Source: Komagataeibacter medellinensis NBRC 3288 (lineage in GTDB: Bacteria; Pseudomonadota; Alphaproteobacteria; Acetobacterales; Acetobacteraceae). From it: a stretch of 64,000 nucleotides of DNA. The stretch covers positions 2,455,001-2,519,000 of the forward strand of contig NC_016027.1 of assembly GCF_000182745.2 (NCBI RefSeq), read 5' to 3'. A model generated the notes under the pieces. It did no database searches. It was not told where the DNA came from and was given only the letters and a program-made list of their open reading frames with translations. Positions 38,636 through 46,869 of this stretch are shown here, piece after piece. Each line of letters starts with the position of its first letter. The stretch's first letter is position 1. The position numbers and the translations under genes are program-made.

Positions 38636-40723
38636 ATGGCTACCGCCATCCAGAAAATCAGCCTGAGTTCGTCCCGGGATATTCCCTTCCATAAACTGGT
38701 TCTGTCACAATTCAACGTCCGGCGTGTGAAATCGGGGCTCTCGATCGAGGAACTGGCCCGCGACATCGAACGCCGCGGGTTGCTGCAAAGCCTGAATGTC
38801 CGTGCTGTTCTTGACGACGAAGGTATCGAAACCGGCCTGTTCGAAGTTCCCGCAGGCGGCCGTCGTTTCCGCGCACTTGAGTTGCTGGTCAAACAGAAGA
38901 AACTCAACAAGACGGCACCGGTGCCCTGCGTCGTGCGCGAGGCCGGATCAGCCATTCTCGCCGAGGACGACTCTCTGGCCGAAAACGTCCAGCGCGTGGC
39001 CCTGCATCCGCTGGACCAGTTCCGGACGTTCCGCGACATGCTGGAAAAAGGCATGTCCGAAGAGGAAATCGCAGCCGCGTTCTTCGTTCCGGTCTCCGTC
39101 GTCAAACAGCGTCTGCGCCTGGTGACGGTCTCTGAAAACCTGCTTGAGGTTTATGAGCAGGACGGCATGCGGCTGGAGCAGCTGATGGCCTTTTCCATCA
39201 GCGACGATACCGCCCGTCAGGAGCAGGTCTGGGAGATCATTGCCCAGAGCCATAACCGCGAGCCCTATGTCATCCGACGCATGCTGACCGAGAAGACCGT
39301 GCGGGCGTCGGACGCGCGCGCCCGCTTCGTCGGGCTCGATGCCTATGTCGCGGCAGGTGGCCACGTGATGCGTGACCTCTTCGAAGCCGACGATGGTGGA
39401 TGGCTTCAGGACCCGGCTGTTCTTGACCGGCTGGTCATGGAAAAACTGCACGCGGCAGCCGAGCAGGTCCGAGCCGAAGGATGGAAGTGGGTCGAAACCG
39501 ATCTGTCTTTCCCCTGGGGGCATACGCGTCACCTTGTCGAGATCGACAATACGCCGGTTCCCCTCTCGGAGGAGGAAACGACACGTCTTGAAGTGCTCCG
39601 CACCGAACAGGAGGCGATCGAGGCGGAATACGCCCAGGCGGATGAACTGCCCGATGAGGTGGACAGCCGTCTCGGCGAGATCGAACAGGCGATCGAGACC
39701 CTTGAAACCCGTCCCGCAATCTTCGATCCCGGTGATGTCGTTCGCGCGGGGGCCTTCGTCAGCCTCGATAGCGACGGCACCCTCCTGATTGAACGCGGTT
39801 TCGCCCATCCGGAAGATATGGAAGATGAAAGCTCACCGGACACGCACACTTCTGCGCAGGCCGTGGAAGCCAGCGCTGCGCATGACGAAAACGACGATTA
39901 TGCGACCGCCGGGGCGGAAGAGCCCGACCTGCCCGATGACGCTGAAGACGAAGAAGACGTCCGCCGCCCCATCCCGGACCGGTTGCTCTCCGAACTGACG
40001 GCATGGCGCACGCTCGCCCTTCGGGATGCGCTGGCCAGCAATCCTCACGTGGCGCTGACCGAGTTTCTCCATACACTCTGCCTGAACCTGTTTCGCGACG
40101 ACCGATCGGGCGCCTGCCTCGAGGCGGGCGTTCGTTCCGTCGGCCTGCCGTTACAATCGGCTGATCTGGCGACCAGCATGCCGGCGCATGACGTCCGCGC
40201 ACGGCATGAAGGATGGAAGCAGGATTTGCCGCAGGATGAGGACGCATTGTGGGTCTGGCTGGATCGTCTGGATGAAACCAGCCGCCTGGCTCTTCTGGCG
40301 CATTGTCTGTCATTCGGGGTTAATGCGCTGTTCGAGAAGACAAACCCGCATGCGGCGGTCTCGCCGCGAACCATTGAGCGGCGTCTGGCCCGAAGCGACC
40401 GGCTGGCGTCCGCCCTGCGGCTCGACCCGGTGGAAGCAGGATGGCAGCCGACAGTCGAAAATTACCTGGGACGCGTCACCAAGCCGCATATTCTCGACGC
40501 GGTGCGTGAAGCGCGGGGCGAGCAGGCGGCAGAGATGATCGCCCATCTCAAGAAGGCCGACATGGCGCGCGAGGCCGAACGGCTGCTCGAGGGGACAGGC
40601 TGGTTGCCCGAAGCTTTGCGCGCCGGTCTTCCGGATGTCTCTGTCCAGGAGGCGACTGCTGATGAAATGCCGGAAAACGTCACTCTTCCAGAGTTCCTGA
40701 GCGCCGAAATCGCTGCGGAATAA
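38636..40723 (+). CDS. ParB/RepB/Spo0J-family protein of the ICE
   Basis: 695 aa, much longer than chromosomal ParB (about 300). The N-terminal ParB domain includes PFHKLVLSQFNVRRVKSGLSIEEL, ELPAGGRRFRALELL-like bases as FEVPAGGRRFRALELL, and SLAENVQRVALHPLDQF (residues 18-125). An HTH region follows (SEEEIAAAFFVPVSVVKQRLRL). After residue 300 a family-specific C-terminal region contains an acidic low-complexity stretch near residues 400-445. It heads the ICE block of DUF genes. In this family it is thought to help maintain or replicate the element; this is not shown here. Confidence 0.88.
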   Translation: MATAIQKISLSSSRDIPFHKLVLSQFNVRRVKSGLSIEELARDIERRGLLQSLNVRAVLDDEGIETGLFEVPAGGRRFRALELLVKQKKLNKTAPVPCVVREAGSAILAEDDSLAENVQRVALHPLDQFRTFRDMLEKGMSEEEIAAAFFVPVSVVKQRLRLVTVSENLLEVYEQDGMRLEQLMAFSISDDTARQEQVWEIIAQSHNREPYVIRRMLTEKTVRASDARARFVGLDAYVAAGGHVMRDLFEADDGGWLQDPAVLDRLVMEKLHAAAEQVRAEGWKWVETDLSFPWGHTRHLVEIDNTPVPLSEEETTRLEVLRTEQEAIEAEYAQADELPDEVDSRLGEIEQAIETLETRPAIFDPGDVVRAGAFVSLDSDGTLLIERGFAHPEDMEDESSPDTHTSAQAVEASAAHDENDDYATAGAEEPDLPDDAEDEEDVRRPIPDRLLSELTAWRTLALRDALASNPHVALTEFLHTLCLNLFRDDRSGACLEAGVRSVGLPLQSADLATSMPAHDVRARHEGWKQDLPQDEDALWVWLDRLDETSRLALLAHCLSFGVNALFEKTNPHAAVSPRTIERRLARSDRLASALRLDPVEAGWQPTVENYLGRVTKPHILDAVREARGEQAAEMIAHLKKADMAREAERLLEGTGWLPEALRAGLPDVSVQEATADEMPENVTLPEFLSAEIAAE

Positions 40724-40743
40724 CCTGTCCACAAACTGTCAAA

Positions 40744-40776
40744 GGCCATGATCCTTCCATCTGGAAGGTCATGGCC
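40744..40776. repeat. Hairpin between the ParB-like gene and DUF6878
   Basis: GGCCATGA-t-CCTTCC, loop ATCT, GGAAGG-TCATGGCC: 14 paired bases with one bulge. No T-run follows, so it is more likely an mRNA processing or stabilizing hairpin than a terminator. Confidence 0.55.
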
Positions 40777-40815
40777 GCACGTCTCGATCCATCACGTAAT
40801 CCTATGGAGATTATC

Positions 40816-41298
40816 ATGCCGGAAAATAACGAGATCAGCCCCATCGATTATGCCCTCCGCTGGCAGCGTCATGAGGCCGCGCAAAGACAGGCATCCGCGC
40901 AGAACCGCCGGATCGTTTTCAAGACGCTCTCCCTTCGTGCCGTTACTGACGTCAGAGTTTCCTTCAACGGAGAAGGGGACAGCGGCCAGATCGAAGACAT
41001 TGCCGTTACCCCGGAAGCCAGGGCTGACGTGCTCGATGCGGAAATCACCATGATAACGACGTCTTGGCCGAACAGCGAGGGGGCGCCAGAGCGCCGACCG
41101 CTGCGTGATGCTCTGGAAAACGTGTGCTACGATGCGCTCTCGCAGACTCATGGTGGCTGGGAAAACAACGATGGCGCCTATGGCGATATCGTGTTCGATG
41201 TGGATCAGCGGACTGTCACGCTCGAATTCAACGAACGTTATATGTCCACTGAGTATTACGAACATCGTTGGACGGAGGAAGCAGATTATGGCGCATAG
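40816..41298 (+). CDS. DUF6878-like protein
   Basis: 160 aa from the ATG at 40816; the upstream ATG at 40804 itself contains the GGAG that serves as ribosome site for 40816. The protein is soluble, with VCYDALSQTHGGWENNDGAYGDIVFDVDQRTVTLEFNERY as its most family-like part (quoted as a landmark: HGGWENNDGAYG). This family is found in ICE blocks between ParB-like and DUF932 genes. Function unknown. Overlaps the next gene by 11 bases. Confidence 0.7.
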   Translation: MPENNEISPIDYALRWQRHEAAQRQASAQNRRIVFKTLSLRAVTDVRVSFNGEGDSGQIEDIAVTPEARADVLDAEITMITTSWPNSEGAPERRPLRDALENVCYDALSQTHGGWENNDGAYGDIVFDVDQRTVTLEFNERYMSTEYYEHRWTEEADYGA

Positions 41299-41650
41299 CT
41301 ACCATCATGCTCTTTCGTCTGTCCGCCAATGGGGCGGGACGGTGGAGGATTTCCTGCCGCTCCACAATTTTTTCGATGAATCGAAGCTTATTTCCGCAGA
41401 CTTCCGTCATCGTGCGCTCCGACATCATGCTGAGGGCATTTTCCTCGCCGAAAGGCTGTTTGGCGTGACCCTGACGCTCTCGACAGGGCGGTCCGTACCG
41501 GTGCGTCTGATCGGCGAACAGCATATGCGCGAAGACTTCGGATTTATCCCGAGCTTCGTCGACTGGCTGAAGGAAATTCGACCCCAGCCCTGGATGGGGC
41601 GGGCGCAACCTCTTCACCGGACAATGGAAGGCGCGGATCGAGAAAAATAG
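41288..41650 (+). CDS. DUF6915-like protein
   Basis: 120 aa from the ATG at 41288, inside the end of the previous gene. The sequence AHSYHHALSSVRQWGGTVEDFLPLHNFFDESK, then FRHRALRHHAEGIFLAERLFG and IGEQHMREDFG, is strongly conserved in ICE- and phage-linked proteins. It is rich in histidine. I assign the family from memory; function unknown. A strong terminator follows at 41686-41718. Confidence 0.7.
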   Translation: MAHSYHHALSSVRQWGGTVEDFLPLHNFFDESKLISADFRHRALRHHAEGIFLAERLFGVTLTLSTGRSVPVRLIGEQHMREDFGFIPSFVDWLKEIRPQPWMGRAQPLHRTMEGADREK

Positions 41651-41685
41651 CCTGCGGCAGAACAGTGTCGCGTATTGTCGTCGTG

Positions 41686-41718
41686 ATGCGGCTTCCGGCC
41701 TTCGGAAGCCGCATTTTT
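41686..41718 (+). terminator. Rho-independent terminator
   Basis: ATGCGGCTTCCG, loop GCCTT, CGGAAGCCGCAT then TTTT: twelve perfect base pairs followed by a T-run. Ends the ParB-DUF6878-DUF6915 unit ahead of the DUF932 gene. Confidence 0.88.
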
Positions 41719-41797
41719 CATGCGGGACCGGCCCTGAAAGAGGGAGAGGGCGGCTTCGCCTCTTGTGCCGAATATCCGGCGCAAGAGGAGAGTTTCC

Positions 41798-42985
41798 ATG
41801 ACCACGACCGTTCTTCCTTCGACCCGTTCCGCCACTGGGTTCCGCATCGATCCTTCCCGTGGTCGGGTGGATCACCGTGTATCGTCCGAATGGTTTTCCC
41901 GTCCTGACGATGAACGCTATCTGTCTCTCGCCGACCTGCACGCTACGACCCTGAACCGTGCGGAACGGGCTACCGCACGCACCGTGGAGAGCCGCGCCAT
42001 TCGCGTCGAGGCCACGCGCGACAATGCCGAAAGGCTGACCCTCTCGGTGCCGGGCCAGAGCGCGCCCGTTGCACCGACCCACTGGTCCTTCGGGCAGTTG
42101 TGCAGTCTGGTCAGCGCGCCATCGTCTTACCTGCGCAATCTTCCGGCTCCGCTCGCCGCCATCAACCTGCAGCACGGACTGCTGTCCCATCGGGCCGAAC
42201 TGGTCAAGACACTGGAAACGGGTGATGGTCGTGTGGAACTACGCGCCGTCACCGGCCCGGATTATGGCCGCATCTGGGACCATGAACTTGTCGGCGCCGT
42301 GCGCAAAATCGCTGGAAACGGGACAGGCGACACGAATTGGAAGGTTCCGGGTGTCATCGACTGGGCGACGATGACGCATAATCCGCATGTCGATATCACG
42401 AAGGAAACCACAACACTTTACGCCTCAGACAGGGATGTTTTCCTGTTTCTTGTTGACGATACGCATCCGATTGAGGCGGGACGTCTGCCCAACGGTGAAC
42501 CTGATCTGTTTTTCAGGGGATTTTACGCCTGGAACTCGGAAGTCGGCAGCAAAAGTCTCGGGATTGCCTCCTTTTACCTTCGCGGGGTGTGCCAGAATCG
42601 CCTGATCTGGGGGCAGGAAAACCTCCAGCAGATCACGATCCGGCATAGCAAGTTCGCCGCAAACCGCTTTGTCCATCAGGCGACGCCCGCACTGCGTAAT
42701 TTTGCAAATGCGAGTGCTGCGTCATTCATTTCCGGGATCCAGGAATCACGCAGGCAGGTTGTCGCGCGTGACGAGGAGGATCGTGAACGGTTCCTTCGGC
42801 GTCAGGGTTTCTCGAAGCCGGAAACCGCAAAAATCATTGAAACCGTGCTGCATGAGGAAGGCCGCCCACCGGAAAGCGTGTTCGATTTCGTTCAGGGCAT
42901 CACGGCGTTCGCGCGGACGAAGAGCAACCAGGACACGCGCCTCGACCTTGAAGGCAAGGCACGCAAACTCATGGAGCGCGTCTGA
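41798..42985 (+). CDS. DUF932 protein
   Basis: 395 aa from the ATG at 41798 (GAGGAG site). HWSFGQLCSLVSAPSSYLRNLPAPLAA (landmark: SAPSSYLRNLPAPLA), RAVTGPDYGRIWDHELV, and FLVDDTHPIEAGRLPNGEPDLFFRGFYAWNSEVG identify DUF932, a phage/plasmid-like family found in conjugative elements. The C-terminus is helical. Function unknown; often transcribed alone, as here, between two strong terminators. Confidence 0.9.
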   Translation: MTTTVLPSTRSATGFRIDPSRGRVDHRVSSEWFSRPDDERYLSLADLHATTLNRAERATARTVESRAIRVEATRDNAERLTLSVPGQSAPVAPTHWSFGQLCSLVSAPSSYLRNLPAPLAAINLQHGLLSHRAELVKTLETGDGRVELRAVTGPDYGRIWDHELVGAVRKIAGNGTGDTNWKVPGVIDWATMTHNPHVDITKETTTLYASDRDVFLFLVDDTHPIEAGRLPNGEPDLFFRGFYAWNSEVGSKSLGIASFYLRGVCQNRLIWGQENLQQITIRHSKFAANRFVHQATPALRNFANASAASFISGIQESRRQVVARDEEDRERFLRRQGFSKPETAKIIETVLHEEGRPPESVFDFVQGITAFARTKSNQDTRLDLEGKARKLMERV

Positions 42986-43020
42986 CACCGCACCAGATCG
43001 TTTTGTCCCGTTTCTCGCGA

Positions 43021-43052
43021 AAGCCCGGATCCGTTCCGGGCTTTTTCTTTTT
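43021..43052 (+). terminator. Rho-independent terminator after the DUF932 gene
   Basis: AAGCCCGGA, loop TCCGT, TCCGGGCTT, then TTTCTTTTTT: nine perfect base pairs and a T-run. The ribosome site of the next gene starts right after the T-run. Confidence 0.9.
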
Positions 43053-43066
43053 TGGGAGGTTTCCCG

Positions 43067-43477
43067 ATGGCCGACTATTTCACCCATTTCTCGTGTGTCC
43101 TGGATGTCGGAACGTATGAAAACGCGACGCGCGCGCTCGAATTATATACAAACGAGCCGGAGGATAGTGATGGATTCCGGGTTACCGACGGTTTCACGCT
43201 TTCCTTGTCGGGCGAATGCAGCTCGGAATTGTGGATCCATGACGACATCAGCGGAGACCCTGAATGTGTCATCGCGTTCGTCCTGAGATGCGCGGCAGAG
43301 TTCCATCTCTCGGGCTTATGGGGTTTCGAATACGCTAACACATGTTCCCGACCCCGTCTGGAAGCTTTCGGGGGAGGGGCGCACCTTATCGATCTTGGCG
43401 CGCGAAAGTCCGTTGGCTGGACCAGCACCAACGAATGGCTGGCGAGCGCCCTTGAGGGAGATGATCCCGATGCCTGA
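43067..43477 (+). CDS. Conserved-looking protein of unknown function
   Basis: 136 aa from the ATG at 43067 (GGGAGGT site 7 bases upstream). Acidic, soluble, with no domain I recognize. Landmarks are ADYFTHFSCVLDVGT at the start and LHLSGLWGFEYANTC-like bases as FHLSGLWGFEYANTCSRPR near residue 90. The C-terminal part (GGGAHLIDLGARKS...TNEWLA) looks like a small globular alpha/beta domain. Overlaps the next gene by eight bases, so the two are probably translated together. Confidence 0.65.
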   Translation: MADYFTHFSCVLDVGTYENATRALELYTNEPEDSDGFRVTDGFTLSLSGECSSELWIHDDISGDPECVIAFVLRCAAEFHLSGLWGFEYANTCSRPRLEAFGGGAHLIDLGARKSVGWTSTNEWLASALEGDDPDA

Positions 43478-44114
43478 GATCATCTCCGTTCCGGTTTATC
43501 AGATTGATGAACTGTCCGACGCGGCCCGTGAGAGAGCCCGCTGCTGGTATCGCAACACTCTGGACGGCTTTCCCTGGTGGGATAGCGTTTATGAGGATTT
43601 TTTGAGGATATGCACTATAATCGGGGTAGACGTCGCGATGGCATCACGGCACCCGGCAGGCGCATCCGGCGTAAGCGATCCCTGTATCTATTTCCGGGGG
43701 TTCTCCAGTCAGGGGGACGGCGCTTCGTTCGAGGGTGTCTATAAATATGCCCGACGTGCGTCCCATGAAATCCGTCAGTACGCGCCGCAGGACGAGGCAC
43801 TTCATGCCATCGCAGACCAGCTATTGGAGATCCAGAGGCGAAATTTCTATCAGATTACCGCGCGGATCACGCAACGCGGCCTCTATTACCATGAATATAC
43901 GATGCGTATCGACGTCAGTCGTGGCAGCCGATCGGGTCAGGACATGTCGGCTGACACTGAGCAGGGGATTATTAACGTCCTACGTGATCTGGCACGGTGG
44001 TTGTATCGTTCTCTTGAACGCGAATGGGATTATCAAACCTCAGATGAGGCGATTGATGCTGCCATTCGCGCCAACGAATATACGTTTACCGTAGGAGGAG
44101 ACCGGTTTTCATGA
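43470..44114 (+). CDS. Protein of unknown function, partner of the previous gene
   Basis: 214 aa from the ATG at 43470, ten bases after a GAGGGAG site; an ATG at 43461 is too close to it. ISVPVYQIDELSDAARERARCWYR and GFPWWDSVYEDFLRICTIIGV (landmarks) recur, as I recall, in accessory-region and prophage proteins, but I know no function. There are many aromatic residues (FRGFSSQGDGASFEGVYKYAR). No membrane segment. Confidence 0.65.
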   Translation: MPEIISVPVYQIDELSDAARERARCWYRNTLDGFPWWDSVYEDFLRICTIIGVDVAMASRHPAGASGVSDPCIYFRGFSSQGDGASFEGVYKYARRASHEIRQYAPQDEALHAIADQLLEIQRRNFYQITARITQRGLYYHEYTMRIDVSRGSRSGQDMSADTEQGIINVLRDLARWLYRSLEREWDYQTSDEAIDAAIRANEYTFTVGGDRFS

Positions 44115-44130
44115 TTGGCAAAGGCGCAAC

Positions 44131-44931
44131 CTAGGTACGTGGAGACAATAAATGCGCGAGACTGGAGAGCATGTGCCAAAAATGTATCCCGGATATTTTA
44201 GTCGAAAAATATCCGACCACAGAACCGCAAAGAGCTGTGCGCAGAAAGAGAATAAAAGCGCATAGCAAAGGAGGAAACCCCTCCAAAGATTTTGATGTTG
44301 TCAGTAAGCGCAAGAATAAATAGAACTGAGAGCCAAGGTACCTCATAAATCCCGAGAATGAGGAATATGTGTTGGACCATGCATTAAAATTAATGCCTCT
44401 GGCAAATATTTCTTGGCGTCGTATACGTCCTTGTTCCCACTGATTTTCTGTCGTTAATAAGAACTCGCGCGCGATAGCCGAAAGCGCATGGGCAAAGAAA
44501 AACAGATCCATGCCAATTATGATCATGTTGCCTGATATGGAAGACCATTCCTGAGGCTGCGCAATATGTGGCAGACAAAGGTAGAGCGTCATCGTGGTCA
44601 GTCCGCCAGTCAAGATACCCCTGAAGAAGGGCCTGATAAATTCAGGACCTCCTCTGACGAGACCGTACCAGGTTCCGGCAGAAGCTACGGAGGCGACATA
44701 GACCCATATCGGAAGCTGGCCGCAATCCGGATGTTTGTCAGCCCAGAGGAATGCCATGAGTGTGAGGACGGCGGGTGCGGTGACAGTTTCATCAACGGTT
44801 TCGGGCCGCTTGCCAATGCGGAGCAGCCAACGGACGATCCTGCCGGTTTTTCCTTTGGAAAAGTGATAATCTTTATGGTCGTTGTCTTTATTTCGGTCGT
44901 TTTTTATTTGGTTCGACATCGTTCTTTTCAT
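44131..44931 (-). CDS. Membrane protein of unknown function
   Basis: 266 aa, noticeably lower in GC than its neighbours. After a basic N-terminus (KNDRNKDNDHKDYHFSKGKTGR) come five or six hydrophobic segments (WVYVASVASAGTWYGLV, GILTGGLTTMTLYLCLP, MIIIGMDLFFFAHALSAI, FLLCAFILFL-like near the end). It starts inside the 3' end of the AbiEii gene (44-base overlap), so it may be the third gene of that operon. Probably cargo; no family recognized. Confidence 0.6.
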   Translation of the reverse strand: MKRTMSNQIKNDRNKDNDHKDYHFSKGKTGRIVRWLLRIGKRPETVDETVTAPAVLTLMAFLWADKHPDCGQLPIWVYVASVASAGTWYGLVRGGPEFIRPFFRGILTGGLTTMTLYLCLPHIAQPQEWSSISGNMIIIGMDLFFFAHALSAIAREFLLTTENQWEQGRIRRQEIFARGINFNAWSNTYSSFSGFMRYLGSQFYLFLRLLTTSKSLEGFPPLLCAFILFLRTALCGSVVGYFSTKISGIHFWHMLSSLAHLLSPRT

Positions 44932-45883
44932 CTACATGATTTTCGGTTTCTTTAATGGCGGCATACAGGCTCTGTACTGACGCCATTGCCGTGTCGTAGG
45001 TGAAATGTTCGCCGTAAACCATGGATGCCTGAAACCGATCGAAGGAATCACGACATTCTGAATTCGTCATAAGATAAGCTAACGCCTGTTCGGTGCCTGC
45101 CTCTGGGTCTGCGCCATACGCAGGGAACCACTTCTTAAACTGCTCTGCGTCACTGACCATGATCTGTCTGGCAAGTGTCGAGACACGAGGCAGATTGAGA
45201 TGGGGCAGGATGCAATGCAGGTCGTAGACGTGCCTGATGAGGAAGCGGTCATAAGCGTCTGTTTTCCGTCCTTCCAGATAACCTGCTGTCCGACGGGTCA
45301 GGGCCACGAATTTTTCGGCTGCGGTCTCGTCCACGGAAATGCAGGTGATCTGCTGTATTTCCGGTTCGGCATCCGTCGCCTCGCTTACGAAAGACCGTAC
45401 CGATCTTTCGACGGTCGGGAGAGCCGCAGGCGCATATGTCAGTTCGACGAGAAGGTGCGGGCGCAGTTCGACATCTTCGCCCGTACTGTCCGCATAGCTC
45501 AGTTCGGCACGGATATAGTGGTTTTCGTTTTTGGCGGAAATGACGGGTTCGGGAAAACCGAGGTCCATCGCGATTTTACTGATGGTGTCCTTCAGCGTGC
45601 CCAGAATCTTCCGAGCCGCACTCTTGCTCGACGGCAGCGGCGTTATGGCGACCTTCAAATCCACGTCTTCGGACATCCGGGCAACCAGTCGATGGGCGCG
45701 AGCTAGGCATGTGCCGCCAGCAAAAACCAGACTTATCCCTTGAGGGAGGTCCGCATCCTGAAGTGCTGCCAGCACCTCTACAACGCGATAGTCCTTTTCC
45801 ACGAGAGCTGCGGATGACAGGTCAAGCGCATCGGCAACTTCGGCGAGCAGATCAGGCGTAAGGCTTTTCAAACCGCGCCTCAA
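44888..45883 (-). CDS. AbiEii/AbiGii-family nucleotidyltransferase toxin
   Basis: 331 aa. LVEKDYRVVEVLAALQDADLP and then GISLVFAGGTCLARAHRLVARMSEDVDLKV form the nucleotidyltransferase core (GG...S-E-D-D pattern, residues 25-80). AbiE toxins transfer nucleotides to tRNA and arrest growth during phage infection. The upstream gene overlaps it by 32 bases and encodes the likely antitoxin. Together they form an AbiE-type (type IV-like) phage-defence pair carried by the ICE. Confidence 0.88.
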   Translation of the reverse strand: MRRGLKSLTPDLLAEVADALDLSSAALVEKDYRVVEVLAALQDADLPQGISLVFAGGTCLARAHRLVARMSEDVDLKVAITPLPSSKSAARKILGTLKDTISKIAMDLGFPEPVISAKNENHYIRAELSYADSTGEDVELRPHLLVELTYAPAALPTVERSVRSFVSEATDAEPEIQQITCISVDETAAEKFVALTRRTAGYLEGRKTDAYDRFLIRHVYDLHCILPHLNLPRVSTLARQIMVSDAEQFKKWFPAYGADPEAGTEQALAYLMTNSECRDSFDRFQASMVYGEHFTYDTAMASVQSLYAAIKETENHVDEKNDVEPNKKRPK

Positions 45884-46283
45884 GATTTCGATAGCGCAGC
45901 TTCCGGTTGAACCGGCTCTGGACTTCGAAGACCGGATTGGCCTGAACCTGTGTCGTGCGCCCGTTATTGTATTGTCGGACCGTATCGGACTCCCGCCAGT
46001 CGACCTTCAGTTTGCTGAGAGTCTGACGCACGGCTCCATCGAAGCCGCCGCGGACGGCAAGCATCGGCCGACCAGTCAGGCCGTTCGTTTTTACGCGGGC
46101 ATAGACCCCGTAGCCCAGACGCGCGATCTCGCCTTCGACAATGAGCTGTCGAAGGGCTCTTTTGACACTGTTATATTCGCCGAGATCGGCGAAGTCACGC
46201 GGCACGAAGACGTCGCCGCGCGCGCGGCGAATGCGTGTCTTCAGCCGCTCTTTCAGCGTTCTGGTGCGACGTAGCTGGGTCAT
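45852..46283 (-). CDS. AbiEi-like (DUF6088) antitoxin
   Basis: 143 aa from the ATG at 46283, starting TQLRRTRTLKERLKTRIRRARGDVFVPRDFADLG. The winged-helix-like segment EYNSVKRALRQLIVEGEIARLGYGVYAR (residues 40-65) is typical of AbiEi/DUF6088 regulators, which repress the operon and counter the toxin. The open frame extends to 46349 without support. The overlap with the toxin start indicates coupled translation. Confidence 0.83.
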   Translation of the reverse strand: MTQLRRTRTLKERLKTRIRRARGDVFVPRDFADLGEYNSVKRALRQLIVEGEIARLGYGVYARVKTNGLTGRPMLAVRGGFDGAVRQTLSKLKVDWRESDTVRQYNNGRTTQVQANPVFEVQSRFNRKLRYRNLEARFEKPYA

Positions 46284-46397
46284 GATGACCTCAATGGACC
46301 TCCCTGATGGTCCTGCACAGTAACAGAAACAGGACATTCCGATCCACAAAAATAGGACATCCTCCTGTTTGACGGGACCACCGGGGAGGGAGTGTTT

Positions 46398-46673
46398 TCA
46401 GCCGTTCAGCGCGTCTTTCAGGGCTTTGGCAGGTGTGAACGACAGCTTGCGCGACGCCGCGATCTGGATCTTGTCGCCGGTCGCCGGATTGCGTCCCTCG
46501 CGGGCCGGCACGTCCTTCACCTTGAACTTGCCAAAATCGGGCAGCGAGATCTCCTCGCCCTTTTTGGCGGCAGCGGTCATCGCTTCCACGAGGGCGTCGA
46601 GCACCTTGCGGGTATCGGTCTTGCTGGCGTCGGTCGTCTCGGCGATCTGGTCGACCAGTTCTGAAATCTTCAT
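46398..46673 (-). CDS. HU-family DNA-binding protein
   Basis: 91 aa from the ATG at 46673, the normal HU length. KISELVDQIAETTDASKTDTRKVLDALVEA and then ISLPDFGKFKVKDVPAREGRNPATGD contain the helical body and the DNA-embracing arm with REGRNPATG. It bends DNA and probably assists recombination or replication of the ICE. HU genes lie next to the strawberry-notch gene in related elements, as here, where they are divergent. Confidence 0.94.
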   Translation of the reverse strand: MKISELVDQIAETTDASKTDTRKVLDALVEAMTAAAKKGEEISLPDFGKFKVKDVPAREGRNPATGDKIQIAASRKLSFTPAKALKDALNG

Positions 46674-46869
46674 GCGCAATGCCTTCTGTACGAATGGTTC
46701 AGGCGTGAGCCTCACAGAACCGTTACGGGGAGATTGTGGCGGCTTCAAGCCCCATGCTGTCCCCGTTGGATGGGGCGGGGAGGGAGAGGGCTGTTTTGGG
46801 CCGGGTGGTTCCGGCGCGGGAGAGAGGCGTGCCGGGACCGTTCCTCCTTCCCTCCCGGAGACCACCGTT

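Noticed and set aside
44566-44955. Plus-strand frame of 129 codons opposite the membrane gene
   Set aside because: It is the antisense shadow of the membrane protein gene; the minus-strand frame has clear hydrophobic segments and an operon position.
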